A stretch of DNA of 64,000 bases from Nonlabens marinus S1-08. GTDB lineage: Bacteria > Bacteroidota > Bacteroidia > Flavobacteriales > Flavobacteriaceae. Shown piece after piece: positions 16,961 to 25,355 of this stretch. The notes beneath the pieces are model-generated. The model was not told the origin of the DNA, did not search any database, and worked only from the letters and a program-made list of their open reading frames with translations. Position 1 is the stretch's first letter; each line of letters begins with the position of its first letter. The stretch is from the NCBI RefSeq assembly GCF_000831385.1, contig NZ_AP014548.1:1913779-1977778 (forward strand), written 5' to 3'. The position numbers were made by a program, and so were the translations under genes.

Positions 16961-17298
16961 GATGTTTGAGTTTTAGGTTTGGTAACTAGGTTTACGGCAT
17001 TTTTAAGATCATCCCATGTGCTGGAAAGTTCTGTCAGGAAAATTTTCCCTGTTTCAGTCAGGCCATAGTATTTACGAGGTGGCCCGCCCGTGCTTTCTTC
17101 CCATCTATAATTAAGGAGTCCGGCATTTTTAAGTCTGGTGAGCAGTGGATAGATCGTTCCTTCCACTACCAGGAGTTTAGCATCTTTCAAAGTCTCAAGG
17201 ATCTCTGCCACATAGGCATCTTCTTCCTTAAGAATGGATAGAATGCAGTACTCCAGTACGCCTTTGCGCATTTGCGCCTTTGTGTTTTCTATCTTCAT
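16957..17298 (-). CDS. PadR family transcriptional regulator
   Basis: A 113-residue winged-helix regulator. The PadR core is visible: KGVLEYCILSILKEEDAYVAEIL, the recognition region VEGTIYPLLTRLKNAGLL, and the wing WEESTGGPPRKYYGLTETGK. The C-terminal part is short, as in subfamily 2. It is the second gene of a DUF4870-PadR-PspC operon, 1 nt after the DUF4870 stop and overlapping PspC by 4 nt, so it probably represses its own operon and releases it under envelope stress. A TATCT/AGATA dyad between the promoter elements upstream is the candidate operator. Confidence 0.92.
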   Translation of the reverse strand: MKIENTKAQMRKGVLEYCILSILKEEDAYVAEILETLKDAKLLVVEGTIYPLLTRLKNAGLLNYRWEESTGGPPRKYYGLTETGKIFLTELSSTWDDLKNAVNLVTKPKTQTS

Positions 17299-17299
17299 G

Positions 17300-17797
17300 T
17301 TAGTCTGTATTAGTAGTTTCCTTCTCGCTATGGTCAGGAATAAAATTGATGGTTAGTGGGTAATGATACATTTCACCTTCATGTGCTTTCATGGCAGCCT
17401 TGATGGTACACACAAGATCTACAATAGCAAGTGCCAGTATCAAGGTTCCACAAATAATACCACTAGCGACAATGGTAGAAAAGATTCCCATGTCTTCCGC
17501 AAACGGGAAATAATGGCCATCCATTTGCTCCCATAGGGTTGGCCCGCCTGATATCATACTGCCTATAATGATACCGCCACCAATGAACGCGAGAATAACC
17601 GTCCATAAGGTGATGCTCAATTGAAAGTTGATAGCCTGTTTCCCGTGCCTATCGATAAAATCCGACTTCTTAGAATTGACCATCCACAATAAAATGGGGA
17701 GGATAAAATTTCCAAGAGGAAACAACCACTTTCCAAATGTGGCTAAATGTATTCCCATGGCAATATTGCGATGGTTGAATTGGTTTTGTTTTTCCAT
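17300..17797 (-). CDS. DUF4870 domain-containing membrane protein
   Basis: A 165-residue protein with three to four membrane segments and the DUF4870 pattern: an N-terminal amphipathic helix, a PLGNFILPILLWM segment, DRHGKQAINFQLSITLW, and a final long hydrophobic helix before a charged tail. It is first in the operon with PadR and PspC, which suggests a role in the same envelope-stress response. Its molecular function is unknown. Confidence 0.85.
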   Translation of the reverse strand: MEKQNQFNHRNIAMGIHLATFGKWLFPLGNFILPILLWMVNSKKSDFIDRHGKQAINFQLSITLWTVILAFIGGGIIIGSMISGGPTLWEQMDGHYFPFAEDMGIFSTIVASGIICGTLILALAIVDLVCTIKAAMKAHEGEMYHYPLTINFIPDHSEKETTNTD

Positions 17798-17816
17798 GAC
17801 CTATTAATTTCTTATG

Positions 17817-17848
17817 CAAATATATATCTAAAAGATAGTATTATGCAA
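17817..17848 (-). promoter_or_regulatory. Promoter and candidate PadR operator of the DUF4870-PadR-PspC operon
   Basis: On the minus strand TTG (17846-17848), a 21-nt spacer and TATATTTG (17817-17824) match the Bacteroidota promoter pattern. Between them lies the dyad TATCT-AAA-AGATA (17825-17837). An inverted repeat inside the spacer fits autorepression by the operon's own PadR protein; this is inference. Confidence 0.55.
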
Positions 17849-17895
17849 TACAAAGTACCATATATTTTTTAATTGATAGATGTTTGAATGCAGTT

Positions 17896-17911
17896 CGCTT
17901 TCGCGAAAGCT
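17896..17911. repeat. 16-bp palindrome, one outer mismatch
   Basis: Last base T instead of G. Intergenic, between the divergent DUF4870 and DUF4442 genes. Confidence 0.9.
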
Positions 17912-18084
17912 TAATGATATCAGTTGTTACGGCTTATTTTGCCCTATGGAAATAATTTTCAAATTATAGTGGTGTAAAACTCATAAGTCAGACAATATTG
18001 ATAAAACAGATATGAAATGAGACCCGCAAATGCTATCTTAGCCATCAACTGGACTCATCCTGGATTCCATTTTATATCATTTCT

Positions 18085-18543
18085 ATGGCAAGTATTACAC
18101 CTTTCAATATCAACACCTTTGTATTTTTCAAATTACCCAGTTGTTGGTGGAGCGGTGTTCGCGTTAAAGAAATTACACCAGAGCAATGCGTGGTAAGCGT
18201 TAAACACCGTTGGTTCAATCAAAATCCTTTCAACAGCATGTATTTTGCCGTGCAAGCAATGGCAGCAGAACTTTCAACGGGTGCTTTAGTCATGTCTGCC
18301 ATCAAGAATTCCAATGCTAAAGTCAGCATGCTGGTGGCTAATAACGAAGCTACGTTTACTAAAAAGGCCACGGGTCGCATCACATTTACCTGCAATGATG
18401 GGGAAGCCATTACAGCTGCAATTCAAAAAACTGTAACTACTGGTGAAGGTCAAACCCTATGGATGGAATCCAGCGGTTTTAATGAAGAGGGGATTCAGGT
18501 GAGCAAATTTCGTTTTGAGTGGACGGTAAAACGTAAAGGTTGA
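18085..18543 (+). CDS. DUF4442 domain-containing protein (hotdog-fold thioesterase-like)
   Basis: A 152-residue soluble protein of the DUF4442 family, which has the hotdog fold of acyl-CoA thioesterases. The pattern RWFNQNPFNSMYFAVQAMAAELSTGAL matches the helix that binds the acyl-CoA in relatives. It lies directly before menC, CPBP and menE on the same strand, so it may hydrolyse a CoA ester in menaquinone synthesis, for example DHNA-CoA, or be unrelated. The link is from position only. Confidence 0.78.
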   Translation: MASITPFNINTFVFFKLPSCWWSGVRVKEITPEQCVVSVKHRWFNQNPFNSMYFAVQAMAAELSTGALVMSAIKNSNAKVSMLVANNEATFTKKATGRITFTCNDGEAITAAIQKTVTTGEGQTLWMESSGFNEEGIQVSKFRFEWTVKRKG

Positions 18544-18594
18544 TTTCCATCTAATTTTGAGCCTTTTATAACAATCATAGAGAGCAACGCAGCC

Positions 18595-18602
18595 TATCTT
18601 GG
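18595..18602 (+). promoter_or_regulatory. TAnnTTTG-like box 4 nt before menC
   Basis: TATCTTGG differs from TAnnTTTG at one base and ends 4 nt before the menC ATG at 18607. This is the same spacing as three other boxes in the window, and it would place transcription start at the start codon. No clear -33 element is seen. Confidence 0.3.
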
Positions 18603-18606
18603 TGCC

Positions 18607-19650
18607 ATGAAAGCAACCTTCCAGAAATATACGTTAGAATTCAAACAACCCGCAGGAACTTCTCGTGGTGTACTCCATACTAAAGACACCTACTATTTAA
18701 TCCTTGATAATGGAACAGAGAAAGGAATAGGGGAGTGCAACTTGTTCAAAGGCTTGTCCAGTGACGACCGGCCCGGTTATGAAGAGAAGTTGCAATGGGT
18801 TTGCGACCATATAGGAATGAAACCAGCCCAAATGATGGAAGCGCTACAAGACTGGCCTTCCATTCTTTTTGGCTATGAAATGGCCATGCAATCCCTACAA
18901 TCGGCTGATCCGTTTACTTTATTCCCATCACCTTTTACAGAGTCTCAAGACTCAATTCCTATCAATGGTTTAGTCTGGATGGGTGATCAAAAATTCATGA
19001 TGACCCAGTTAGAAGAGAAATTGGCTTCTGGTTTTGATTGTATCAAATTGAAGATAGGCGCGATCGACTTTGATGCTGAGATGGAGCTGTTGAAGTCGAT
19101 ACGATCTCGCTTTCGCGAAAGCGAAGTCACCATAAGAGTCGATGCAAACGGCGCTTTCAAACCGTCAGAAGTTCTATCCAAGCTTGATGAGATTTCAAAA
19201 TATAAGGTGCATAGCATTGAACAACCCATTAAGGCAGGACAATGGCAAGAAATGGCGCAATTATGCGAGAAGACTCCTTTACCCATTGCACTGGATGAAG
19301 AGTTAATTGGGATATATCAGCCTGAAGAGCGCGAACAATGCCTGGAAACTATAAGACCTCAATACATTATACTGAAACCGGCGTTGGTAGGAGGTTTCGC
19401 TAATTCCAGAGCATGGATCAATCTAGCGACAGAGCGCAGTATAGGCTGGTGGATGACCAGTGCGCTGGAATCTAATGTAGGTTTAAATGCCATAGCACAA
19501 TTCACCTATACATTAGGAGTTAAAATGCCTCAGGGCCTAGGAACTGGTGGCTTATACACTAATAACATAGAATCGCCATTAGAAATTAAGAAGGGAAGCT
19601 TGTACTGTAACGATACAGCTGGCTGGAAGACTAACCTTCTAAATCAATAA
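18607..19650 (+). CDS. menC: o-Succinylbenzoate synthase (enolase superfamily)
   Basis: A 347-residue enzyme that dehydrates SHCHC to o-succinylbenzoate in menaquinone synthesis. Enolase-superfamily marks are visible: a catalytic Lys in CIKLKIG, metal ligands in VDANGAF, SIEQPI and ALDEEL, and the second catalytic Lys in IILKPALVGG. Genomic partners support MenC over muconate or dipeptide epimerase: menE lies 1 kb downstream. A perfect window palindrome (19108-19123) encodes RFRES just before the first metal-ligand strand, in a variable loop. Confidence 0.92.
   Translation: MKATFQKYTLEFKQPAGTSRGVLHTKDTYYLILDNGTEKGIGECNLFKGLSSDDRPGYEEKLQWVCDHIGMKPAQMMEALQDWPSILFGYEMAMQSLQSADPFTLFPSPFTESQDSIPINGLVWMGDQKFMMTQLEEKLASGFDCIKLKIGAIDFDAEMELLKSIRSRFRESEVTIRVDANGAFKPSEVLSKLDEISKYKVHSIEQPIKAGQWQEMAQLCEKTPLPIALDEELIGIYQPEEREQCLETIRPQYIILKPALVGGFANSRAWINLATERSIGWWMTSALESNVGLNAIAQFTYTLGVKMPQGLGTGGLYTNNIESPLEIKKGSLYCNDTAGWKTNLLNQ
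19108..19123. repeat. 16-bp palindrome, perfect copy
   Basis: Within menC, read as RFRES. Confidence 0.95.
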
Positions 19651-19652
19651 TT

Positions 19653-20618
19653 ATGTTTATTAAAAGAGCTGCTAATGCACAGAATGAAGCCTGGCGTTGG
19701 CTATTAGGCTTGTTAGTAATCTTTCTTGGATGTCAATTATTAGGAGCCATTCCCTTTACTATAGCTATTGCAGCTAAAGCTGTTAGTGACGGCAATATAG
19801 CGGTGTTGAGTGATCAATCTGCTTTGATGTCCTATTTACCTTCTAACGTTACTTTTTTCTTTTTGATGTTTACGTTTGTGATAGGTACCGTTGTATGGTG
19901 GTTATGGGTGAAGTATGTACATAAACTTACCTGGACCCAAGCGACCACCAGTAGAGCAAAATTTGACTGGAGTCGTACCTGGTTTGCATTTGGAATTGTT
20001 GGGATTACCTCAATCATCACAACGGTCGCAGGATATTATCTAATGCCAGAAGATTACCTATGGAATTTTGATCCAGTTAACTTTGGGATCTTGTTTGTAT
20101 TAGCGATTATTTTAGTGCCTATACAGACGACTTGGGAGGAGTTGTACTTCCGTAGTTATATGATGCAGGGAGTAGGATTGATGGCAAAAAATAGGGCAGT
20201 ACCTTTCATATTGACTTCGGTGGTTTTTGGGATGATGCACATTTTTAATCCTGAAATAGGAAAGCTGGGCTACACTGTTATGTTTTGGTACATTGGAACT
20301 GGATTTCTATTAGGACTTTTCACTTTGATGGATGAAGGAACGGAACTGGCGATAGGTTTTCATGCAGCAAATAACTTGTTTATTGCGTTGCTTGTCACAG
20401 CAGACTGGACCGCTTTTCAAACCGAATCACTGTTGATTGATATTTCAGATCCTGAAGTGAATTTTACCACATTTATTCCTCTATTGGTTTATTATCCGCT
20501 CCTAGTTCTTTTATTTGCATGGAAGTATAAGTGGAAGAATTGGAACCAACGATTGTTCGGTAAGATCGAGTTGCCACTCCAGACGGAAGCCGACGACTCC
20601 ACATTCGAAAATCCTTAA
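19653..20618 (+). CDS. CPBP family intramembrane metalloprotease
   Basis: A 321-residue membrane protein with about eight hydrophobic segments. The CPBP/Abi motif 1 EELYFRSYMMQG and motif 2 histidine in GMMHIFNPE are intact, with a third conserved His in GFHAANN, so a functional glutamic-type or metal-dependent protease is expected. It lies 2 nt after menC and 9 nt before menE, clearly in the operon. Why a CPBP protease is co-transcribed with menaquinone genes is not known; prenyl-group processing or protein maturation are possible. Confidence 0.9.
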   Translation: MFIKRAANAQNEAWRWLLGLLVIFLGCQLLGAIPFTIAIAAKAVSDGNIAVLSDQSALMSYLPSNVTFFFLMFTFVIGTVVWWLWVKYVHKLTWTQATTSRAKFDWSRTWFAFGIVGITSIITTVAGYYLMPEDYLWNFDPVNFGILFVLAIILVPIQTTWEELYFRSYMMQGVGLMAKNRAVPFILTSVVFGMMHIFNPEIGKLGYTVMFWYIGTGFLLGLFTLMDEGTELAIGFHAANNLFIALLVTADWTAFQTESLLIDISDPEVNFTTFIPLLVYYPLLVLLFAWKYKWKNWNQRLFGKIELPLQTEADDSTFENP

Positions 20619-20627
20619 ACCTACATT

Positions 20628-21689
20628 ATGATTCCTGAAGTACATCCCAGTTTTAAATTAAATGGTAGATCCTTAGACCATAATGGTCTAATGACTGTAG
20701 CATATAGTTATGTGAAAGAAGGAGAGATGTACGAGAAACAGGTAGGTGATTTTCTTTTGAACTGGATGGATGATTTCTCTTATCATACCGTATTTTCTAG
20801 TGGTTCTACAGGAAAGCCTAAGGAATATCGATTGGAAAAAGAGCACATGATCAACAGCGCACGCATGACTGGCGAGCGATTCAAGTTGCCTGCAGGAAGC
20901 GATGTATTAGGATGTTTGCCATTGAGTTATGTAGCTGGAAAACTAATGATGGTTCGCGCTATTGAATTAGGCTGGCACATCGACTTAGTCATGCCATCTC
21001 GCAATCCATTAGAAAAAGCAACTAAAAGATATGATTTTACGGCACTTACGGCTTATCAAGTTAAGCATTCGCTAGACCATCTTTACAAAAGTCGTAAGAC
21101 CATCATCGGCGGTGGGCCAGTGGATGAGGCTTTAGTAGAATCTCTTAACGGGCGCCATACCAGAGCATATCATACCTATGGGATGACTGAAACCAGCACT
21201 CATGTGGGGATACGTGAATTGTATCCTAAATATGAGGAGTTTTTTACAGCATTGCCTGGAATTAAAGTCCGATTGAACGGCGCTGACTGCCTCATTGTCG
21301 ATGCGCCAGACTTAATTAATGAGCCTGTGGTGAGTAATGATCTCGCTATTGTAGAGGGAGAAAAACGATTCAAAATTCTAGGAAGAACTGATAATGTGAT
21401 TATTTCAGGTGGTGTTAAAATCCATCCAGAAAATCTGGAAAACAAGCTGTCTAAGTATATTGACGGGCGGTTTTTCATATCCTCTGAGCCTGAAAAGGAT
21501 TTAGGTCAGCAAGTAGTTCTTTATGTAGAAGGAGGTGAGGTAGAATTAGAGTCCGCTTTCGCGAAAGCGAAATTAGACCGGTTTGAAAAGCCACGACGCA
21601 TCATTTTCGTTCCGCAATTTGCTGAAACGCACACCGCTAAAGTGGATCGAAAGGTGATTATATCAAAGTATAAGAAAAAAACGGCTTAG
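20628..21689 (+). CDS. menE: o-Succinylbenzoate-CoA ligase (AMP-forming)
   Basis: A 353-residue short acyl-CoA synthetase, typical of Bacteroidota MenE. The P-loop FSSGSTGKPKEY, the adenylate motif YHTYGMTETSTHVG and the hinge FKILGRTDNVIISGGVKIHPE are present, with the catalytic Lys in AKVDRK near the C-terminus. It activates o-succinylbenzoate to its CoA ester. A perfect window palindrome (21554-21569) encodes ESAFAKAKLD in the C-terminal subdomain. Its TAG overlaps the stop of the convergent phosphatase gene by 4 nt. Confidence 0.92.
   Translation: MIPEVHPSFKLNGRSLDHNGLMTVAYSYVKEGEMYEKQVGDFLLNWMDDFSYHTVFSSGSTGKPKEYRLEKEHMINSARMTGERFKLPAGSDVLGCLPLSYVAGKLMMVRAIELGWHIDLVMPSRNPLEKATKRYDFTALTAYQVKHSLDHLYKSRKTIIGGGPVDEALVESLNGRHTRAYHTYGMTETSTHVGIRELYPKYEEFFTALPGIKVRLNGADCLIVDAPDLINEPVVSNDLAIVEGEKRFKILGRTDNVIISGGVKIHPENLENKLSKYIDGRFFISSEPEKDLGQQVVLYVEGGEVELESAFAKAKLDRFEKPRRIIFVPQFAETHTAKVDRKVIISKYKKKTA
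21554..21569. repeat. 16-bp palindrome, perfect copy
   Basis: Within menE, read as SAFAKAK. Confidence 0.95.
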
Positions 21690-22147
21690 TGTAGTTGCTC
21701 CTTTATAGCATCAGTCGCTTGATCGAGCATTTTATAAACGTTGATAAATCCTTGACTCCCGCCATAGTAAGGATCTGGAACATCTAGATTTTCACCGGGA
21801 AAGGGCACATCTAGAATCTTTTTTATTTTTTGACGTTGTTCGTCACTGGTTGCCATGGCTTGAACGTCCTCCAGATTAGACTGGTCCATGACGTAGATAT
21901 AATCGAACTTTTCAAGATCTTCAGGTAGCAACTTTCGACTTTGTTGACTGCAAATATCCAATCCGTTTTTCTCAGCCACTTCAATAGAGCGCTTATCAGG
22001 AGCTTCTCCTTTGTGACCGCCACTGGTTCCAGCACTGTCCACAACAAACTTGGTGAAATTTAGTTTGGATCGCATCAATCCCTCAGCCAATGGCGAGCGA
22101 CAAATGTTCCCCAAACACACCATTAAAATGGAAGTCTGAGACTTCAT
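21686..22147 (-). CDS. Low-molecular-weight protein-tyrosine phosphatase
   Basis: A 153-residue phosphatase with the P-loop CLGNICRS (nucleophile Cys11, Arg17) at the N-terminus and the general-acid Asp in DPYYGG. It is soluble and cytoplasmic and removes phosphate from tyrosine residues or small arylphosphates. It follows dnaA by 1 nt and is likely co-transcribed with it, an arrangement common in Flavobacteriaceae without a known functional reason. Confidence 0.95.
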   Translation of the reverse strand: MKSQTSILMVCLGNICRSPLAEGLMRSKLNFTKFVVDSAGTSGGHKGEAPDKRSIEVAEKNGLDICSQQSRKLLPEDLEKFDYIYVMDQSNLEDVQAMATSDEQRQKIKKILDVPFPGENLDVPDPYYGGSQGFINVYKMLDQATDAIKEQLH

Positions 22148-22148
22148 A

Positions 22149-23576
22149 CTAATTCGCCAGCTTTTTACGCAAATCCTCTACGTATTTATTGAATTGTTTA
22201 TCAGTGGACGCTAGATTGTCTACTGTTTTACAAGCATGTAATACAGTGGCATGGTCTCTTTTTCCAATTTTAGAACCTATACTCGCTAGGGAGGCTTTGG
22301 TCATTTTCTTAGAGAAATACATGGCTAATTGACGGGCTTGTACAATGTGTCGCTTTCTTGTTTTAGATTGCAAGGTCTCCACATCCATCTGGAAGTAATC
22401 ACTTACTACTTTCTGAATCTGATCGATGCTGATTTCACGTTTGGTATTCTTAACGTAGTTCTCAACAATCTTTTTAGCCAGTTCAATAGTGATGTCCTTG
22501 TGATTGAAAGAGGAATGAGCAATCAAGGATATGATAGCACCTTCTAGCTCACGGATGTTGGTCTTGATATTATCAGCTAGATAGTTGATGATATCTTCCT
22601 CCATCTCTACACCATCGCGGTACAACTTGTTCTTGATGATGGAAACCCGAGTCTCATAGTCAGGATGGTTGAGTTCTGCACTCAATCCCCATTTGAAACG
22701 GGAAAGTAAGCGTTGCTCAATATCTTGCATGTCTACTGGTTTCTTGTCACTAGTTAGAATGACTTGCTTGCCGTTTTGATGCAAGTGGTTGAAAATATGG
22801 AAGAATACATCCTGTGTTCCCGCCTTGCTTGCAAAGAACTGAATGTCATCGACAATCAATACATCCACTATCTGGTAGAAGTGAATAAAGTCGTTGCGAT
22901 TGTTCTTGCGTACAGACTCAATAAATTGTTGCGTAAACTTTTCGGCGCTTATATAGAGAACAGTTTTGTCTGGGTAGTTTTCTTTAATACCAACACCTAT
23001 AGCGTGAGCCAAGTGTGTTTTTCCCAATCCTACACCACCAAAAATAAGTAACGGATTAAAAGAAGTTCCCCCAGGTTTATTAGCTACCGCCATTCCTGCG
23101 CTGCGTGCTAAGCGGTTAGAGTCACCTTCTAGGAAGCTGTCAAAATTATAAGAGGGATTCAGTTGAGACTCAATCTTAACATGACGTATTCCTGGAATGA
23201 TAAATGGGTTCTTAAGCTCAGGACTTTTGCTGCGTACAGGCGCATCAACACTTTGAGAGTTGGAAATAGAACGGTTGCTGCTAGGTATTTTTTCAGTGAA
23301 CGGCTCCATACCATTTAAGGAGTTCTCCATTTTAATGGCATAAATCAATTTTGCGCCCTCACCTAGCTCTTTAGTAAGAGCCGTTTTTAATAGTTTGATA
23401 TAGTGTTCTTCTAACCATTCATAGAAAAATCTACTAGGAACTTGAATGCTTAGGGCAGTGTCTGTAAGCTTTACTGCTTTTATAGGAAGGAACCAGGTCT
23501 TGTATGCTTGAGGATTAATATTATCTTTTATAAATTCAAGACAGTTTTCCCATACCGATTCTGCAGTCGATGTCAT
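22149..23576 (-). CDS. dnaA: Chromosomal replication initiator DnaA
   Basis: A 475-residue AAA+ initiator. Domain I (residues 1-85) carries the W-rich DnaB/DiaA contact helix and domain II is a short linker. Domain III has Walker A GGVGLGKTHLA, Walker B VLIVDDIQFF and an arginine finger in QRLLSRF. Domain IV carries the DnaA-box binding signature KIGKRDHATVLHACKTV. The start is taken at MTSTAESVW; an in-frame Met 11 codons upstream gives an unlikely extension. Only one near-match to a DnaA box lies upstream, so oriC is probably elsewhere. Confidence 0.97.
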   Translation of the reverse strand: MTSTAESVWENCLEFIKDNINPQAYKTWFLPIKAVKLTDTALSIQVPSRFFYEWLEEHYIKLLKTALTKELGEGAKLIYAIKMENSLNGMEPFTEKIPSSNRSISNSQSVDAPVRSKSPELKNPFIIPGIRHVKIESQLNPSYNFDSFLEGDSNRLARSAGMAVANKPGGTSFNPLLIFGGVGLGKTHLAHAIGVGIKENYPDKTVLYISAEKFTQQFIESVRKNNRNDFIHFYQIVDVLIVDDIQFFASKAGTQDVFFHIFNHLHQNGKQVILTSDKKPVDMQDIEQRLLSRFKWGLSAELNHPDYETRVSIIKNKLYRDGVEMEEDIINYLADNIKTNIRELEGAIISLIAHSSFNHKDITIELAKKIVENYVKNTKREISIDQIQKVVSDYFQMDVETLQSKTRKRHIVQARQLAMYFSKKMTKASLASIGSKIGKRDHATVLHACKTVDNLASTDKQFNKYVEDLRKKLAN

Positions 23577-23658
23577 AAACACTTTTTTATAGTTAGATTT
23601 GGCTCTCATGAGTAGGAAAATATCGTTAATGAACGATCCCTCAAGAGCGGTACAAATA

Positions 23659-23667
23659 TGTGTATAA
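23659..23667. promoter_or_regulatory. Single DnaA-box-like site upstream of dnaA
   Basis: TGTGTATAA differs by one base from TGTGGATAA, the complement of the DnaA box. It lies 83 nt upstream of the dnaA start, within the probable leader, and could allow autoregulation. One near-match can also occur by chance. Confidence 0.3.
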
Positions 23668-23706
23668 AAAACCTTAAAAAAAACTAAAAAGGGGTTTGAT
23701 ATTTTC

Positions 23707-23714
23707 CAAAATTA
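23707..23714 (-). promoter_or_regulatory. Putative dnaA -7 element
   Basis: TAATTTTG on the minus strand matches TAnnTTTG. It would give a leader of about 125 nt before the dnaA ATG. No clear -33 TTG is visible at the usual distance. Confidence 0.35.
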
Positions 23715-23764
23715 ATCGCATGCAGTAAAGCTTTTTAACCACCTAATTTTAATTCATAATTTTA

Positions 23765-24175
23765 ATGAAAACATCAAATGTTAAGATTCAAACTCGGTAC
23801 TCTGAGACGGATCAAATGGGAATCATACACCATGCTAACTACTTGATATACATGGAGCAAGCAAGATTGGAGTGGTTGAACGCTTTAGGGTTTTCTTACC
23901 AGAAAATGGAAGAAAATGGAGTGCTGTTACCTGTCTATCAGATAGATATAAAGTACAAAAATCCGATTAAGTTTGGTGATGAAATTACCATCAAAACTAC
24001 CCTTAAGAATCCCCCTACAACTAGAGTCGTTTTTGAATATGAAATCAGTAAAAACGATGGAAATATTTGTGCCACGGCAGAACTTACACTGGTGTTCACT
24101 GACGCAAGTACATTTAGACCCAGAAAACCCATTCCAGAATTCTTGGAAAGATGTCAAGAATTATTCTTTGAGTAA
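23765..24175 (+). CDS. Acyl-CoA thioesterase (YbgC/4-HBT type)
   Basis: A 136-residue hotdog-fold thioesterase. The 4HBT signature is clear near the N-terminus: RYSETDQMGIIHHANYLIYMEQARLEWL, including the catalytic Asp in TDQMG and the His-Ala-Asn-Tyr helix. It hydrolyses acyl-CoA thioesters in the cytoplasm; chain preference cannot be read. It is divergent from dnaA and followed 30 nt later by the flavin oxidase-like gene on the same strand. Confidence 0.92.
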   Translation: MKTSNVKIQTRYSETDQMGIIHHANYLIYMEQARLEWLNALGFSYQKMEENGVLLPVYQIDIKYKNPIKFGDEITIKTTLKNPPTTRVVFEYEISKNDGNICATAELTLVFTDASTFRPRKPIPEFLERCQELFFE

Positions 24176-24205
24176 GTTTTCAACGTTGTATACCACTATA
24201 GAAAT

Positions 24206-24754
24206 ATGCTAGAAGATTATTTTGCCGATTTAAAACAGGATTTGCGTGGAGCCATGAGCAAACGCAACCACCCATTTAAGTATGCATACCTCGCAACGGT
24301 TGATGAAAATTTACAACCTAGGTCAAGGACTATTGTGATCAGAGAAGTGAGTGAACAGCTAGAGTGTGTCATTTTTACGGACTCACGAACTACTAAAGCT
24401 CACCAGCTTCAAATCAATCCTAAAGCAAGTCTATTATTTTACCATCCTAAATCCTTACGTCAAATACGCCTGGATGGAAAATTGGAAATCATCACTGAGG
24501 CTAACGAAGTCAAACACCTCTTTTCTAAGGTAACTTCTAAGTCTATAAAAGATTATACCACTGAATTGCCGCCTGGATCGCCCATTAAGAATCCCGATCA
24601 TGTCAACTACATGGAGCGGAATGAGAATCACTTTTTGCCATTGCGTTTTGTACCCCATGCAGCTGAATTGTTGCAACTCAAGCGACCTAATCACTTAAGG
24701 GCTTTATATACTAGAAAAAGTGGGCAATGGAATGGACAATGGTTGGTGCCTTAA
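24206..24754 (+). CDS. Pyridoxamine 5'-phosphate oxidase family protein
   Basis: A 182-residue FMN-binding split-barrel protein. The N-terminal RGAMSKRNHPFKYAYLATVDENLQPRSRTIVIRE region and FTDSRTTKAHQLQINPKASLLFYHPKSLRQIRLDGK match PNPOx-like proteins, often called general stress or Alr4036-type. It is shorter than PdxH and lacks its C-terminal PLP-binding end (WRLERLAP type), so I do not call it pdxH. Its stop overlaps the stop of the convergent YigZ gene by 4 nt. Confidence 0.82.
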   Translation: MLEDYFADLKQDLRGAMSKRNHPFKYAYLATVDENLQPRSRTIVIREVSEQLECVIFTDSRTTKAHQLQINPKASLLFYHPKSLRQIRLDGKLEIITEANEVKHLFSKVTSKSIKDYTTELPPGSPIKNPDHVNYMERNENHFLPLRFVPHAAELLQLKRPNHLRALYTRKSGQWNGQWLVP

Positions 24755-25350
24755 GATGTTGCCTTTATGGGGTACATTTTATTTAACTCCTCCACTACGG
24801 CATCTATTTGAGATAGTGGTACAGCAATATCTATCTGGCAGGAAGTAGTAAGCTCTTGGCTCTTGATGGTATACTGGCGTTCATCGATGAATCGCATGAC
24901 CTGACTCATTTGTGGGTACTCAAAGAAAATTTGAACATTTCCTGTGATGACTCTTAGGACAACCTCTGCTTCATCTAATGTTTGTCGCGCAGCCTCTCGA
25001 TAGGCTTGTATCAGTCCGCCGACCCCTAGTTTTGTGCCTCCAAATATTCTTGTCACAACCACCAGAATATCGCTCATTTCCAAGGTGTTAATTTGTGAAA
25101 GTATGGGGTCTCCAGCGCTATGACTGGGCTCGCCATCATCATTGGAACGGTAATTATCTGCCGTAGCACCTAGTTTCCAAGCATAGCAATGGTGGTTTGC
25201 TTTTTGGTATTTTTTGCGTAATGGCTGTATATATTCAGCAACTTGAGATTCGTCGGTTAATGGGAAGGCGGTTGCGTAAAATTTGCTTCCACGCTCTTTG
25301 TAGAGAATTTCTGGAGTAGGTAATATGATAGTTTTATAAGAATCTTTCAT
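24751..25350 (-). CDS. YigZ/IMPACT family protein
   Basis: A 199-residue protein with an N-terminal UPF0029/IMPACT domain (KKYQKANHHCYAWKLG, RSNDDGEPSHSAGDPILSQI, VVTRIFGGTKLGVGGLIQAYREAA) and a C-terminal DUF1949 ferredoxin-like domain. The family is linked to translation or stress in eukaryotes; the bacterial role is unclear. The start is set at the ATG at 25350: a longer frame begins inside the palindrome and the upstream gene's end. A perfect window palindrome lies just upstream (25359-25374). Confidence 0.9.
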   Translation of the reverse strand: MKDSYKTIILPTPEILYKERGSKFYATAFPLTDESQVAEYIQPLRKKYQKANHHCYAWKLGATADNYRSNDDGEPSHSAGDPILSQINTLEMSDILVVVTRIFGGTKLGVGGLIQAYREAARQTLDEAEVVLRVITGNVQIFFEYPQMSQVMRFIDERQYTIKSQELTTSCQIDIAVPLSQIDAVVEELNKMYPIKATS

Positions 25351-25355
25351 AGGAG

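Larger units (their letters stand above)
17798..18084. other. Divergent intergenic region with operator-like dyad and palindrome
   Basis: 287 bp between the minus-strand DUF4870 operon and the plus-strand DUF4442 gene. It holds a promoter with a dyad (17817-17848) and one near-perfect copy of the window palindrome (17896-17911). No RNA gene or small reading frame stood out in the remainder. Confidence 0.6.

Noticed and set aside
23577..23764. Chromosome origin next to dnaA
   Set aside because: Only one one-mismatch DnaA box and no box cluster or AT-rich unwinding element is visible; one site can be chance or autoregulation.
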